Part shown: one piece after another, positions 7,141 to 14,724 of the stretch
How positions within the stretch are numbered: position 1 is the stretch's first letter
Layout of the letters: every line of letters starts with the position of its first letter
NCBI GenBank assembly: GCA_005800965.1
Contig: SYEA01000044.1
Location: 1 to 14,729 of the forward strand
Source: Actinomycetota bacterium
GTDB lineage: Bacteria > Actinomycetota > Acidimicrobiia > Acidimicrobiales > Ilumatobacteraceae
Length of the DNA stretch: 14,729 nucleotides
Direction of reading: 5' to 3'
The notes under the pieces: model-generated
What the model saw: the letters and a program-made list of their open reading frames with translations, nothing else
Told to the model about the DNA's origin: nothing
Databases searched by the model: none
Translations under genes and position numbers: made by a program

Positions 7141-7147
7141 AAAGGAG
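7141..7147 (+). promoter_or_regulatory. strong ribosome binding site of the thiolase gene
   Basis: The sequence AAAGGAG ends five bases before the ATG at 7153. It is the clearest Shine-Dalgarno site in the window and fixes the thiolase start, ruling out the longer open frame that begins at 7021. Most other genes here lack such a site. Confidence 0.8.
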
Positions 7148-7152
7148 CCCTT

Positions 7153-8319
7153 ATGTTCACCGCAGTCATCGTCGATGCCGTTCGCACACCATTAGGCAAG
7201 CGCAACGGACGTTTGAAGAATTGGCACCCTGTTGATCTTGCCGCAGAAATGCTCAGTGCACTCACCACCCGTAACGACATTGACCCCGCAATGATCGACG
7301 ATGTCGTGATGGGTTGTGTGATGCAAGTTGGCGAGCAAAGTCTGAACATTGCCCGCAATGCCGTGCTCGCAGCCGGTTGGCCCGAGTCGGTGCCCGGCAC
7401 GACGGTCGATCGCCAGTGTGGCTCGAGTCAGCAAGCCGCGCACTTTGCTGCCCAAGGCGTGATTGCCGGTGCCTATGATGCCGTCGTTGCCAATGGTGTC
7501 GAAGTGATGACACGAGTGCCGATGGGTGCCTCGATTGCCGAAGGCAAATTTGGTTATCCGATGGGCGCACGGGTGCAGGAGCGCTACAAGGCCGAAGGCG
7601 GTTTGGTGAACCAGGGTGTCTCCGCCGAGCTCATCGCGGAAAAATGGAAGCTGTCACGCGAAGACCTCGATGCGTTTGGTTTGCGATCGCAGCAGTATGC
7701 GGCCCGTGCAACGAAAGAAGGGCGATTTCAAAACGAGATTATTCCCGTGCTTGATGCTGAAGGCGCGATGATGAGCACCGACGAAGGCATTCGTGAGTCA
7801 TCACTAGAAAAGCTTTCATCGCTGAAGCCGTCATTCCGACCGGTGGAAGAAGGTGGCCGTGTCACTGCGGGCAACTCGTCACAAATCACCGACGGGTCTG
7901 CGGCACTGCTCATCATGAGCGAAGAAAAGGCGAAGAAGTTGGGTTTGAAGCCCCGGGCTCGTTTTGTGAGCTTCGCACTTGCTGCCGAAAATCCGCGCTA
8001 TATGTTGACGGCGCCAATTCCGGCAACAAAGAAAGTATTGGAGCGCGCCAACCTAACGATGGACGACATCGACTTGGTGGAGATCAACGAGGCCTTCGCT
8101 GCGGTGGTTTTGGCGTGGGCGAAAGAACTGCACCCCGACATGGAAAAGGTGAACGTCAATGGCGGAGCAATTGCGCTCGGACATCCACTTGGTGCATCCG
8201 GCGCCCGATTGACGTGCACGTTACTCAACGAGCTCGAGCGCACTGGCGGTCGTTATGGCTTGCAGACGATGTGTGAAGGTGGTGGCTTGGCCAACGCGTT
8301 CATTATTGAACGTCTCTAG
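7153..8319 (+). CDS. thiolase (acetyl-CoA C-acyltransferase)
   Basis: The 388-residue enzyme has all thiolase catalytic residues: Cys89 in VDRQCGSSQQA, His344 in ALGHPLGASGAR, Cys374 in CEGGG, and the NEAFA motif. It begins with the family start AVIVDAVRTPLGK. It either condenses or cleaves acyl-CoA and 3-ketoacyl-CoA. PMGASIAEGKFGYPMGARV resembles degradative actinobacterial thiolases of the FadA5/FadA6 type, so a role in fatty-acid or sterol-like breakdown is plausible but not proven. Length is normal. The gene is divergent from pxpABC and is followed 15 bases later by the zinc-ribbon mini-protein, probably on the same transcript. Confidence 0.95.
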   Translation: MFTAVIVDAVRTPLGKRNGRLKNWHPVDLAAEMLSALTTRNDIDPAMIDDVVMGCVMQVGEQSLNIARNAVLAAGWPESVPGTTVDRQCGSSQQAAHFAAQGVIAGAYDAVVANGVEVMTRVPMGASIAEGKFGYPMGARVQERYKAEGGLVNQGVSAELIAEKWKLSREDLDAFGLRSQQYAARATKEGRFQNEIIPVLDAEGAMMSTDEGIRESSLEKLSSLKPSFRPVEEGGRVTAGNSSQITDGSAALLIMSEEKAKKLGLKPRARFVSFALAAENPRYMLTAPIPATKKVLERANLTMDDIDLVEINEAFAAVVLAWAKELHPDMEKVNVNGGAIALGHPLGASGARLTCTLLNELERTGGRYGLQTMCEGGGLANAFIIERL

Positions 8320-8334
8320 GTCGTCGGAACCACC

Positions 8335-8592
8335 GTGTTCGGCACGATCGTTTGGGTAGCGATCGGGCTGTTGTTGGTGCGATACATCTGGAAGATTGGT
8401 TTCGGGATGCTGCGCGGCATGACGACGTCACTGCCACCACCCCCACCAACCGGTGAAATGCGGCGGATCAACGTTCGCTACCGCTGTTCGGTATGTGGAG
8501 TCGAACTACGGCTAACGATGGCCCCTGACGAACAGCCACCACCACCTCGTCATTGTCTCGAAGATATGGATGTGATTGTTCCTGCCGAGTGA
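8335..8592 (+). CDS. small membrane protein with a zinc-ribbon-like tail
   Basis: The 85-residue product starts at a GTG 15 bases after the thiolase stop. One hydrophobic helix (about 4-24) is followed by a proline run (PPPPPTG, 34-40) and a soluble end. The end contains CSVCG (Cys51, Cys54) and PPRHC (His73, Cys74), a possible C-x2-C / HC metal site, ending in LEDMDVIVPAE. The layout is an anchored cytoplasmic or outer-face zinc ribbon. I do not recognise a named family. It is tail-to-tail with crgA, seven bases away. Being downstream of a thiolase and beside a division gene does not settle its role. Confidence 0.75.
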   Translation: MFGTIVWVAIGLLLVRYIWKIGFGMLRGMTTSLPPPPPTGEMRRINVRYRCSVCGVELRLTMAPDEQPPPPRHCLEDMDVIVPAE

Positions 8593-8599
8593 GGGCTGG

Positions 8600-8857
8600 T
8601 TAGCGATATTTGGTGGCGGTGAACAAACCGCCCAGCACCATGCTTAGGCCAGCAAATAGGTACCAGTTGCTGCGTCCACCGGGTACGAAGCCGAGGTAGT
8701 AAAACAAAATGACAAGTGAACCCAAGCCGAGCAACACGAACATGAGAATCGGCACCCAGCGCGGGCTTTCTTTGAAGGATTCTGGAACCGGCGGTGTGTA
8801 GCGCGTGCTGGCGTCTGGGGTGGTGCGTCCACCGGTGTGTCGTTTTTTGGGAGCCAT
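8600..8857 (-). CDS. crgA: cell division protein CrgA
   Basis: The 85-residue protein matches CrgA: a basic start MAPKKRHTGGR, the linker VPESFKESPRWVP, then two membrane helices (about 36-56 and 66-82) with FYYLGFVPGGRSNWYLF between and inside them. CrgA is an actinobacterial septum protein that binds FtsZ, FtsI and FtsQ and helps place the wall-synthesis machinery. The ATG at 8857 lies 35 bases from the divergent trpG ATG. TACACT on the - strand (8873-8868) fits a -10 box that would give a 5' leader of only a few bases. Adjacency to trpG and pknB is the standard actinobacterial order. Confidence 0.95.
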   Translation of the reverse strand: MAPKKRHTGGRTTPDASTRYTPPVPESFKESPRWVPILMFVLLGLGSLVILFYYLGFVPGGRSNWYLFAGLSMVLGGLFTATKYR

Positions 8858-8892
8858 GCGCACTGCCAGTGTAGAGCAAAGTCGCTGGTGTA

Positions 8893-9510
8893 ATGGCTCG
8901 AAAGCATTGGCAGGCTGAAGCCGTGGCAAAGCAGCGAGTTCTCGTGATCGATAATTACGACAGCTTTGTCTACAACTTGGTGCAGTACCTCGGTGAACTT
9001 GGTTGCGAACCAGTCGTCGTTCGCAACGATGAAACGACCGTTGCCGAAGCAATCGCGTTGCAGTGCGCTGCAATCGTCGTTTCTCCGGGTCCCGGGCGCC
9101 CGCAAGATGCCGGCATCACCTGCGAGGTGATCCGAACAGCGGCGCCAAGCACCCCAATACTCGGGGTATGTCTGGGTCATCAAGCGATTGGCCATGTCTT
9201 TGGTGGAGTCGTCGTGCGTGCCCCAGAACTCAGGCATGGCAAGACATCGGTGATTACCCATGACAACAGTGGGGTGTTCACAGGTCTGCCGTCATCTTTT
9301 GAAGTCACGCGGTACCACTCACTGGTGGTCGAGCCGGAGTCGTTACCGAGTTCACTCGTGGTGACTGCGACCACCGATGATGGAACCATCATGGGTGTGC
9401 GCCATTGTGAGTATGCGGTGGAAGGCGTGCAGTTTCACCCGGAGAGCATCTTGACCCAACACGGTCACGCGATGTTGCGTAATTTTCTTGTACGTGCGCA
9501 GGTGCTGTAG
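8893..9510 (+). CDS. trpG: anthranilate/aminodeoxychorismate synthase glutaminase subunit
   Basis: This class I glutamine amidotransferase has 205 residues from the ATG at 8893. The catalytic triad is Cys93 in GVCLGHQ, His182 and Glu184 in FHPES, and the oxyanion region is SPGPGRPQDAG. The domain opens with RVLVIDNYDSFVYNLVQYLG. It supplies ammonia to TrpE or PabB for tryptophan or folate synthesis; the sequence does not decide which, and such subunits are often shared. No partner TrpE/PabB is in the window. A GTG at 8923, giving MAKQRVLVIDNYDSF, is an equally good start because it matches the normal family length. The 3' end lies seven bases from the convergent pknB. Confidence 0.93.
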   Translation: MARKHWQAEAVAKQRVLVIDNYDSFVYNLVQYLGELGCEPVVVRNDETTVAEAIALQCAAIVVSPGPGRPQDAGITCEVIRTAAPSTPILGVCLGHQAIGHVFGGVVVRAPELRHGKTSVITHDNSGVFTGLPSSFEVTRYHSLVVEPESLPSSLVVTATTDDGTIMGVRHCEYAVEGVQFHPESILTQHGHAMLRNFLVRAQVL

Positions 9511-9517
9511 CAACGGC

Positions 9518-11443
9518 TCAGGGTGTTGGTGGTGCTTCGGCGCGCCCAACGATGATTGCAATCGCACTACCAGGCTCGACACTGGTGCCAGCCGCAATAC
9601 TCTGAGCGATAATTTTGCCGATATTTAGATCGCCGGCAGGGAACGATTGCTCGGTGGATGTAACGACGAGCCCGACAGAAGTGAGCTGAGCCACCGCTGC
9701 GGCAGCGTCTTGACCGATGACACTCGGCACGATGAGTGAATTTTTACCAGTAGAGACAAACACAGTGATGGCGCTGCCCGGGGCCACTGCAGTGTCACCG
9801 AGCGGCTCGGTGCGAATAACCCGACCTGCCTCGATCACGTCGCTTGTTTCCACCACCACGGTGACCACGAAGTTGAGTGGTGCAGCAGATAGCAGTTTGG
9901 TGGCGGCACTTTGCTCGTCGCCAATCACGTCGGGGATGCGTACGGTATTGGTGCCACCCGAAACATCCACGGTCACCACCGAATTGGGGCGAGCCCCAAG
10001 ACCAGCGGTTGGAGTCTGTAAGAGAATCTGGTTGGCAGGGATATCCACGGAGGCAATGAAGTTGTTCACTACCAACCGCAGGCCTGCTTGTTTCAGGATG
10101 TTGCTGGCTTGTTGCACCGACAACCCGACCAAGTTGGGGATCGTGACTGGTTCAAAACCGGGGTTGTACCCCAGCACCACGTTTTCACCTTGGCGGGCCA
10201 TGGTGTCGGCAGTAGGGGATTGTTCGTACACGATGTCGTTGCTGGCGTTTTCACGCACCTTCGGGTCTTCAATGGGCGTCAAGCCGAGGTCGATGAGCAA
10301 ACTCTTTGCCTCTTCGATGTTCAACCCGATGAGGTTCGGTACCGCAATGTTGGCGCCGGCATTTTCGTCGGTGAAGGCACGAAACCCGAAAATCGCTACA
10401 GCCACCAGCGCGATGACGGAGACCACGGAGCCAAATATCCACGCAGCAGTTCGTTGCGGAACTACTTCGTCGTAAGGCGGATACTGACCGCCCGATGATG
10501 GCTCGCGCGGTGGGCGTCCTCCACCAGTGGCTGCCATCTGCGTGGTGGGAAGTTGGGTGGTGGCACCAGCGTCGTGAAGAGCAGATTGTTCGTCGAGCAG
10601 TGCCCGTACTTCTTTGCCATCAACGAACCGACGCAGGTCGTCAGCGAGGGCAAGTGCCGTGGGGTAACGGCGACTTGGATCCTTGGCTAGACACTTCATC
10701 ACGATGGCACTAAAGGCAGGTGCAAGTTCTGGGTTTTTTATGCGCAGTGATACCGGCATGTCGTGTACCTGTTTGTAGGCGATGGCAATCGCATTTTCCC
10801 CAGTGAACGGTGGTACGCCGGCGAGCATTTCATACATGATCACGCCGAGTGAATACAGATCCGATCGCGGGTCAGGTTGTGCACCTTGGGCCTGTTCGGG
10901 AGAAAAATATGTGGCAGTGCCCATCACTGCACCGATTTGGGTGAGTCCTTGTTCGACTGCTGCACCGATTGCCCGCGCAATGCCAAAGTCGGCAACTTTC
11001 ACATGCCCAGTTGCACTGACGATGATGTTGGCTGGTTTGATGTCGCGATGTGCGACACCAGCAGCGTGGGCGGATGACAAAGCGGCTGCGATATCCAATG
11101 CGATATCGCAGGCTTGCAGCACGCTGAGGCGCTCATGCTTGGCGAGTATGTCGGCAAGCGTGCGGCCTTGCACGAATTCCATTGCGATGTAATACGTGGT
11201 GTCTACCTGACCCCAGTCGTAGACACCAACGATGTTGGGGTGATTGAGCGACGCTGCCGACATTGCTTCACGGCGAAACCGTTCGACGAACAGGGGGTCC
11301 TTGGCGTATTCCGCAAACAGAATCTTGACCGCTACCGGGCGGTCCAACAATCGATCGCGGGCGACGAACACCTCCGCCATTCCGCCACGGCCGATGCGAC
11401 GGCCCAGTTCATAACGCGAATTGATGATGACGGGTTCGCTCAT
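9518..11443 (-). CDS. pknB: Ser/Thr protein kinase PknB with four PASTA domains
   Basis: The 641-residue kinase has the glycine loop GRGGMAEVF (18-26), lysine Lys40 in AVKIL, HRDIKPAN (Asp134 catalytic), DFG at 152-154 and GTATYFSPEQA at the end of the activation loop. A Thr/Pro/Gly-rich linker (about 295-328) leads to one membrane helix (about 335-356). Four extracellular PASTA repeats follow at about 366-427, 432-496, 500-566 and 569-635, which bind peptidoglycan pieces in relatives. PknB phosphorylates wall-synthesis and division proteins. The activation loop keeps Thr168 but has Ile170 where mycobacterial PknB has its second autophosphorylated Thr. The ATG overlaps the phosphatase stop by four bases. 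Confidence 0.97.
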   Translation of the reverse strand: MSEPVIINSRYELGRRIGRGGMAEVFVARDRLLDRPVAVKILFAEYAKDPLFVERFRREAMSAASLNHPNIVGVYDWGQVDTTYYIAMEFVQGRTLADILAKHERLSVLQACDIALDIAAALSSAHAAGVAHRDIKPANIIVSATGHVKVADFGIARAIGAAVEQGLTQIGAVMGTATYFSPEQAQGAQPDPRSDLYSLGVIMYEMLAGVPPFTGENAIAIAYKQVHDMPVSLRIKNPELAPAFSAIVMKCLAKDPSRRYPTALALADDLRRFVDGKEVRALLDEQSALHDAGATTQLPTTQMAATGGGRPPREPSSGGQYPPYDEVVPQRTAAWIFGSVVSVIALVAVAIFGFRAFTDENAGANIAVPNLIGLNIEEAKSLLIDLGLTPIEDPKVRENASNDIVYEQSPTADTMARQGENVVLGYNPGFEPVTIPNLVGLSVQQASNILKQAGLRLVVNNFIASVDIPANQILLQTPTAGLGARPNSVVTVDVSGGTNTVRIPDVIGDEQSAATKLLSAAPLNFVVTVVVETSDVIEAGRVIRTEPLGDTAVAPGSAITVFVSTGKNSLIVPSVIGQDAAAAVAQLTSVGLVVTSTEQSFPAGDLNIGKIIAQSIAAGTSVEPGSAIAIIVGRAEAPPTP

Positions 11444-12627
11444 GTGCCGTCACCTGCCGCGGGTTTCTGAGCTGCAATTACGTCGCGAATCGAGTTGACG
11501 TAGGCCTCGGCGCGCGCCAACGAGTCGTACTTTGGCCGGTCGTCAATATCGTCGGCCAGCGAGGGAAATATATCCTGTCGCGCGACGCCACTATCGACTT
11601 CGATAGTGGGGCGGAACCACAAGATATTCTCTGCGCGGCCTTTGAACACCACGAGTTGTGCTTGGTCACCCTGGCCGGCAAATCCAACGAAGTAGCCGTT
11701 GCGTGCATACCACCCAACCACTGAAAGCGCACCAAGTGCCAGCACTGCAACTAGTGCGACGGTAACCAGCACCCGACGCGGTCGAGTTGACGCCACAACG
11801 TGTGCGGCTGCATCGCCAGGTGAGGCAGCCGATGACTCGGGCAGAGTCGTGCTTGTCGCTGCTGTGCTTGGGGCTGTGTCTTGCGATGTGACGTCTGCTG
11901 TGTCGGCCAAGATGTCGACTACTACGACAGTCGTGTTGTCGCGCCCACCGTGATCGTTGGCAACCCGCACCAAATGATCAGCAGCCGCTTGGGGGTTGGT
12001 GCTGGCGCGCAAGATTGTGGCAATTTCATCATCGTCAACTTCGTCGACGAGGCCGTCACTACACAACACGTATCGATCACCCATCACCATCGGCAGCACC
12101 CATGAATCGGCGTTCACGTCGCCTTCAATGCCAAGTGCCCGAGTCACAATGTTGCGCCGTGGGTGGATGCGCGCCTCCGCGACGGTGATTAATCCTTCTG
12201 ATAACAGCTCTTGTACGTAGGAGTGGTCGGCACTGACCTGTTTGAGCTCGTCGCCGCGCCACAGATAAATTCGCGAGTCACCAACGTTGGCCACCACCAC
12301 TCGCTGTGGTTCACCGTCGGTGGCCGGCAACGGCACGAGGGCCGTGAGGGTGGTTCCCATGCCACGTTGTTCGCTCAGGCCGCCGCTTGCTTCGTGAATG
12401 GTGGCGTTAGTGGTGTTAATGGCTGTTACGAGACCCTCGGCTGCCGTGAACCCCGCGGCTGCGGCTCGGCGTAGCCCCTCGACGGCAAGTGCACTAGCGA
12501 CTTCGCCTGCGTTGTGACCGCCCATGCCATCGGCCACGGCAAACACGTTGCCCTCGGCTACGAATGCGTCTTCATTTTGTTGACGAACCATGCCCACATG
12601 GCTGGCCGCGCCCCACACGAGTTTCAT
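11440..12627 (-). CDS. pstP: PP2C-type Ser/Thr phosphatase (PstP-like)
   Basis: The 395-residue protein has the PP2C metal-binding motifs NEDAF (Asp20), VADGMGGHNAGE (Asp33, Gly34), GMGTTLTAL, NVGDSRIYL, CSDGLVDEV (Asp191) and GGRDNTTV (Asp230). A Thr/Ser/Ala-rich linker (about 242-282) leads to a single membrane helix (about 285-307) and an outside domain with YFVGFAGQGDQAQLVVFKGR, as in mycobacterial PstP. It removes phosphate from PknB and its targets. I used the ATG at 12627, 25 bases after the FHA gene, because the PP2C fold starts there. The stop overlaps the pknB start as ATGA, tying kinase and phosphatase output together. Confidence 0.95.
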   Translation of the reverse strand: MKLVWGAASHVGMVRQQNEDAFVAEGNVFAVADGMGGHNAGEVASALAVEGLRRAAAAGFTAAEGLVTAINTTNATIHEASGGLSEQRGMGTTLTALVPLPATDGEPQRVVVANVGDSRIYLWRGDELKQVSADHSYVQELLSEGLITVAEARIHPRRNIVTRALGIEGDVNADSWVLPMVMGDRYVLCSDGLVDEVDDDEIATILRASTNPQAAADHLVRVANDHGGRDNTTVVVVDILADTADVTSQDTAPSTAATSTTLPESSAASPGDAAAHVVASTRPRRVLVTVALVAVLALGALSVVGWYARNGYFVGFAGQGDQAQLVVFKGRAENILWFRPTIEVDSGVARQDIFPSLADDIDDRPKYDSLARAEAYVNSIRDVIAAQKPAAGDGT

Positions 12628-12652
12628 GACGATACCGAAGGTGATGAGGTGA

Positions 12653-13324
12653 TCACGAAATCTCGAAGATGACCTTAATTGCGCCGAGCATGATGACATC
12701 GCCGTTGGCCAACAGCTGTTCACCTTCGACCCGCACTCCATTTAATTTGGTGCCGTTGGTGCTGCCGATGTCGCGCAGTGTCCAACCAGTGGGTCGGCGA
12801 CGCAGTACCACATGTTCACGACTCACGTTGGTGTCTCGGATGACTATCGTGCATCCGCTTTGCCGACCGATCGTCACACGCTCGGTATCCAGCACATGCC
12901 GAGTGCCGTCTTCGAGCACGATGGCCGAAGTGATGGCGCCTGCCACCGGAGTAGCCATAGACGTGGCAATGGGTTGCACCACCACGGCCTCGGCAGATTC
13001 AACGTTGACCTGGTCAACCACCAGTGATGCCAGCACGGTAATGTTGCCACGCTTGGTGTTTTCGTCGCTTCGTAACACAACAATCACGGGTTCAGCCAGC
13101 CGATACGACTCGCGTTCACTGTGTTGGGTGACCGCTTCGGTGAGTTCTCGAATCAAATCTGGTTCTACGTCGGAAAATGCTGCTCGATCAGTCGGGTGCA
13201 TCACCACGGTGTAGGCGTGGGGTATGCCGCGGGTATCGTCGGCGGCCTGGGCATCAACCACTCCGAGAAGACGCCGACCCATCTCAATGGGGCGAATTGT
13301 TGAGTCATATGCCCGCAACGCCAC
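12653..13324 (-). CDS. FHA domain protein with short DUF3662 domain (FhaA-like)
   Basis: The 223-residue product ends in a phosphothreonine-binding FHA domain (about 145-220). It shows VTIGRQSGCTIVI, DTNVSREHVVLR, and RDIGSTNGTKLNG, which hold the usual Gly-Arg, Ser-x-x-His and Asn-Gly residues. The first 115 residues resemble the DUF3662 domain of FhaA, with TIRPIEMGRRL and IPHAYTVVMHPTDRAAF. The domain lacks about the first 20-30 residues present in mycobacterial FhaA, and a TAG stop lies four codons upstream, so no longer start is possible. The start is GTG at 13324. It is first in an operon with the phosphatase and PknB and is a likely reader of PknB phosphorylation. Confidence 0.9.
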   Translation of the reverse strand: MALRAYDSTIRPIEMGRRLLGVVDAQAADDTRGIPHAYTVVMHPTDRAAFSDVEPDLIRELTEAVTQHSERESYRLAEPVIVVLRSDENTKRGNITVLASLVVDQVNVESAEAVVVQPIATSMATPVAGAITSAIVLEDGTRHVLDTERVTIGRQSGCTIVIRDTNVSREHVVLRRRPTGWTLRDIGSTNGTKLNGVRVEGEQLLANGDVIMLGAIKVIFEIS

Positions 13325-13330
13325 GTTTTT

Positions 13331-13336
13331 AGTCTA
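13331..13336 (-). promoter_or_regulatory. -10 box for the FHA-phosphatase-pknB operon
   Basis: On the - strand this reads TAGACT, matching the TAnnnT pattern of a sigma-70-type -10 box. It ends six bases before the GTG at 13324, so transcription would start at or next to the start codon and the mRNA would be leaderless. No clear -35 box is seen, and there is no Shine-Dalgarno site. Confidence 0.5.
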
Positions 13337-13395
13337 CGGCTGGGCCTTGTGCAACATGGATATTACGAGTGCGTGGTTGTCACTGACCTCGAACT

Positions 13396-13416
13396 TGACG
13401 TCATCACGTAGCGTCA
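13396..13416. promoter_or_regulatory. possible operator between divergent FHA and MFS genes
   Basis: The 98-base gap between the two divergent starts holds the perfect palindrome TGACGTCA (13396-13403) and a second CGTCA at 13412-13416 that pairs with TGACG. TAGCGT at 13409-13414 fits a -10 box eight bases before the MFS start, so a protein bound here could affect that promoter. No binding protein is known; this rests on sequence pattern only. Confidence 0.25.
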
Positions 13417-13422
13417 GCATGC

Positions 13423-14724
13423 GTGGTGTCTGATCATGGTGCGGCAGATACACAAGTGACACCGACGGTTCTTTCAGTGCAAGATCGTGTGGTGTTGCAG
13501 CGTCGCGTCTTGCGAGTGTTGATTGGTGGACAAATAGTCGGCGCAGCAGCACTCGGCTCAGCCGTCACAATCGGTGCATTCGTCATTCAAGACATTCTTG
13601 GTGATGACACCCCATTCGCTGGTCTGGCCACTGCGACCGTCACCATGGGCACGGCATTCATGTCTCAGATGTTGGCCAGAGTCATGATTCGACGTGGACG
13701 TCGGGGTGGTTTGCAACTTGGCTATCTACTCGCTGCCATCGGTGGCGTGACCGCAGTGGTCGGGGTAGAGCTGCAGTCGTTGCCGTGGTTTTTGGCCGGA
13801 TTGTTTTTGTTCGGTAACGGCCAGGCGGCAAACTTGTTGGCGCGGTATGCCGCAACTGATTTGGCGTTGCCTGAACAGCGCTCGTCGGCAATGAGTTACG
13901 TTGTGTTTGCATCGACATTCGGTGCCGTGTTCGGGCCGCTGCTCGTGACTCCTGCCCAATGGGCGGGGCGAACCTGGTTTGGTCTGGCAACGTACAGCGG
14001 GCCATGGTTGGTGTCATCGGTATTTTTGGTGTTAGCTGCGGTAAACACTGCGGTGCGATTGCGCCCCGACCCACTCGTGGTGAGCGGGTCGCAGGCCAAG
14101 GTACCAACGCGGATGGGTGTTGTGGTTGCATTTCGGCTCATCACCTCGACGGGCAACGGTCGGTTGGCGCTCGCAGCGATGGTCATATCGCAGGCCACGA
14201 TGGTGGCAGTCATGACAATGACACCCGTGCATCTCAAACTGCATGGCTACGAGAATGTTTCGCCCTACGTGGTTTCGCTGCACATTGCTGGCATGTTTGC
14301 CTTCAGTCCATTGGTTGGCAAGTATGCCGATCACTATGGGCGGGTGAATGCCATTTTTCTCGGTGCAGTGTTACTTGTCGTGGCGACTGCGTTGTCGGCG
14401 GTGTCAGGTGAAGGCAACCCGATGTTGTTCCCATCACTGTGGTTGCTGGGAATTGGTTGGAATTTCGGTCTGATTGGTGGGTCGAGCCTGCTGGTGGAGT
14501 CAATTGACGACTCAGTGCGCGTGCGCGTGCAGGGCACGGCAGATTTGTTGATGAGTTTCTGTGGTGGCCTCGCTGGTTTTTCCTCAGGCTTCGTACGTCG
14601 CGCCATCGGGTTTCACCTACTTTCCACTGCATCATTGGTGTTGGCGGGCGTGTTGTTGGTGTACGTGATGGCGGGTTCTGCTCACACCCGGCCAACCTTG
14701 GAGTCGTTGCTGCATCGTCGCTAG
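13423..14724 (+). CDS. MFS transporter
   Basis: The 433-residue protein is a hydrophobic major facilitator with about 12 predicted membrane helices. The helix 2-3 loop carries RVMIRRGRRGG, and GKYADHYGRVNA in the second half is the repeated loop motif. A cytoplasmic middle loop (about 208-237) separates the halves. It probably exports or imports a small molecule with proton exchange; the substrate is not readable. The start is GTG at 13423 (a second GTG follows directly), with no ribosome binding site and a -10-like TAGCGT eight bases upstream, consistent with a leaderless mRNA. It is divergent from the FHA operon and ends five bases before the window edge. Confidence 0.9.
   Translation: MVSDHGAADTQVTPTVLSVQDRVVLQRRVLRVLIGGQIVGAAALGSAVTIGAFVIQDILGDDTPFAGLATATVTMGTAFMSQMLARVMIRRGRRGGLQLGYLLAAIGGVTAVVGVELQSLPWFLAGLFLFGNGQAANLLARYAATDLALPEQRSSAMSYVVFASTFGAVFGPLLVTPAQWAGRTWFGLATYSGPWLVSSVFLVLAAVNTAVRLRPDPLVVSGSQAKVPTRMGVVVAFRLITSTGNGRLALAAMVISQATMVAVMTMTPVHLKLHGYENVSPYVVSLHIAGMFAFSPLVGKYADHYGRVNAIFLGAVLLVVATALSAVSGEGNPMLFPSLWLLGIGWNFGLIGGSSLLVESIDDSVRVRVQGTADLLMSFCGGLAGFSSGFVRRAIGFHLLSTASLVLAGVLLVYVMAGSAHTRPTLESLLHRR

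Noticed and set aside
13334..13552. Minus-strand frame in the same phase as the FHA gene
   Set aside because: A TAG stop separates it from the FHA GTG, its sequence does not match the missing FhaA N-terminus, and most of it is antisense to the MFS gene.
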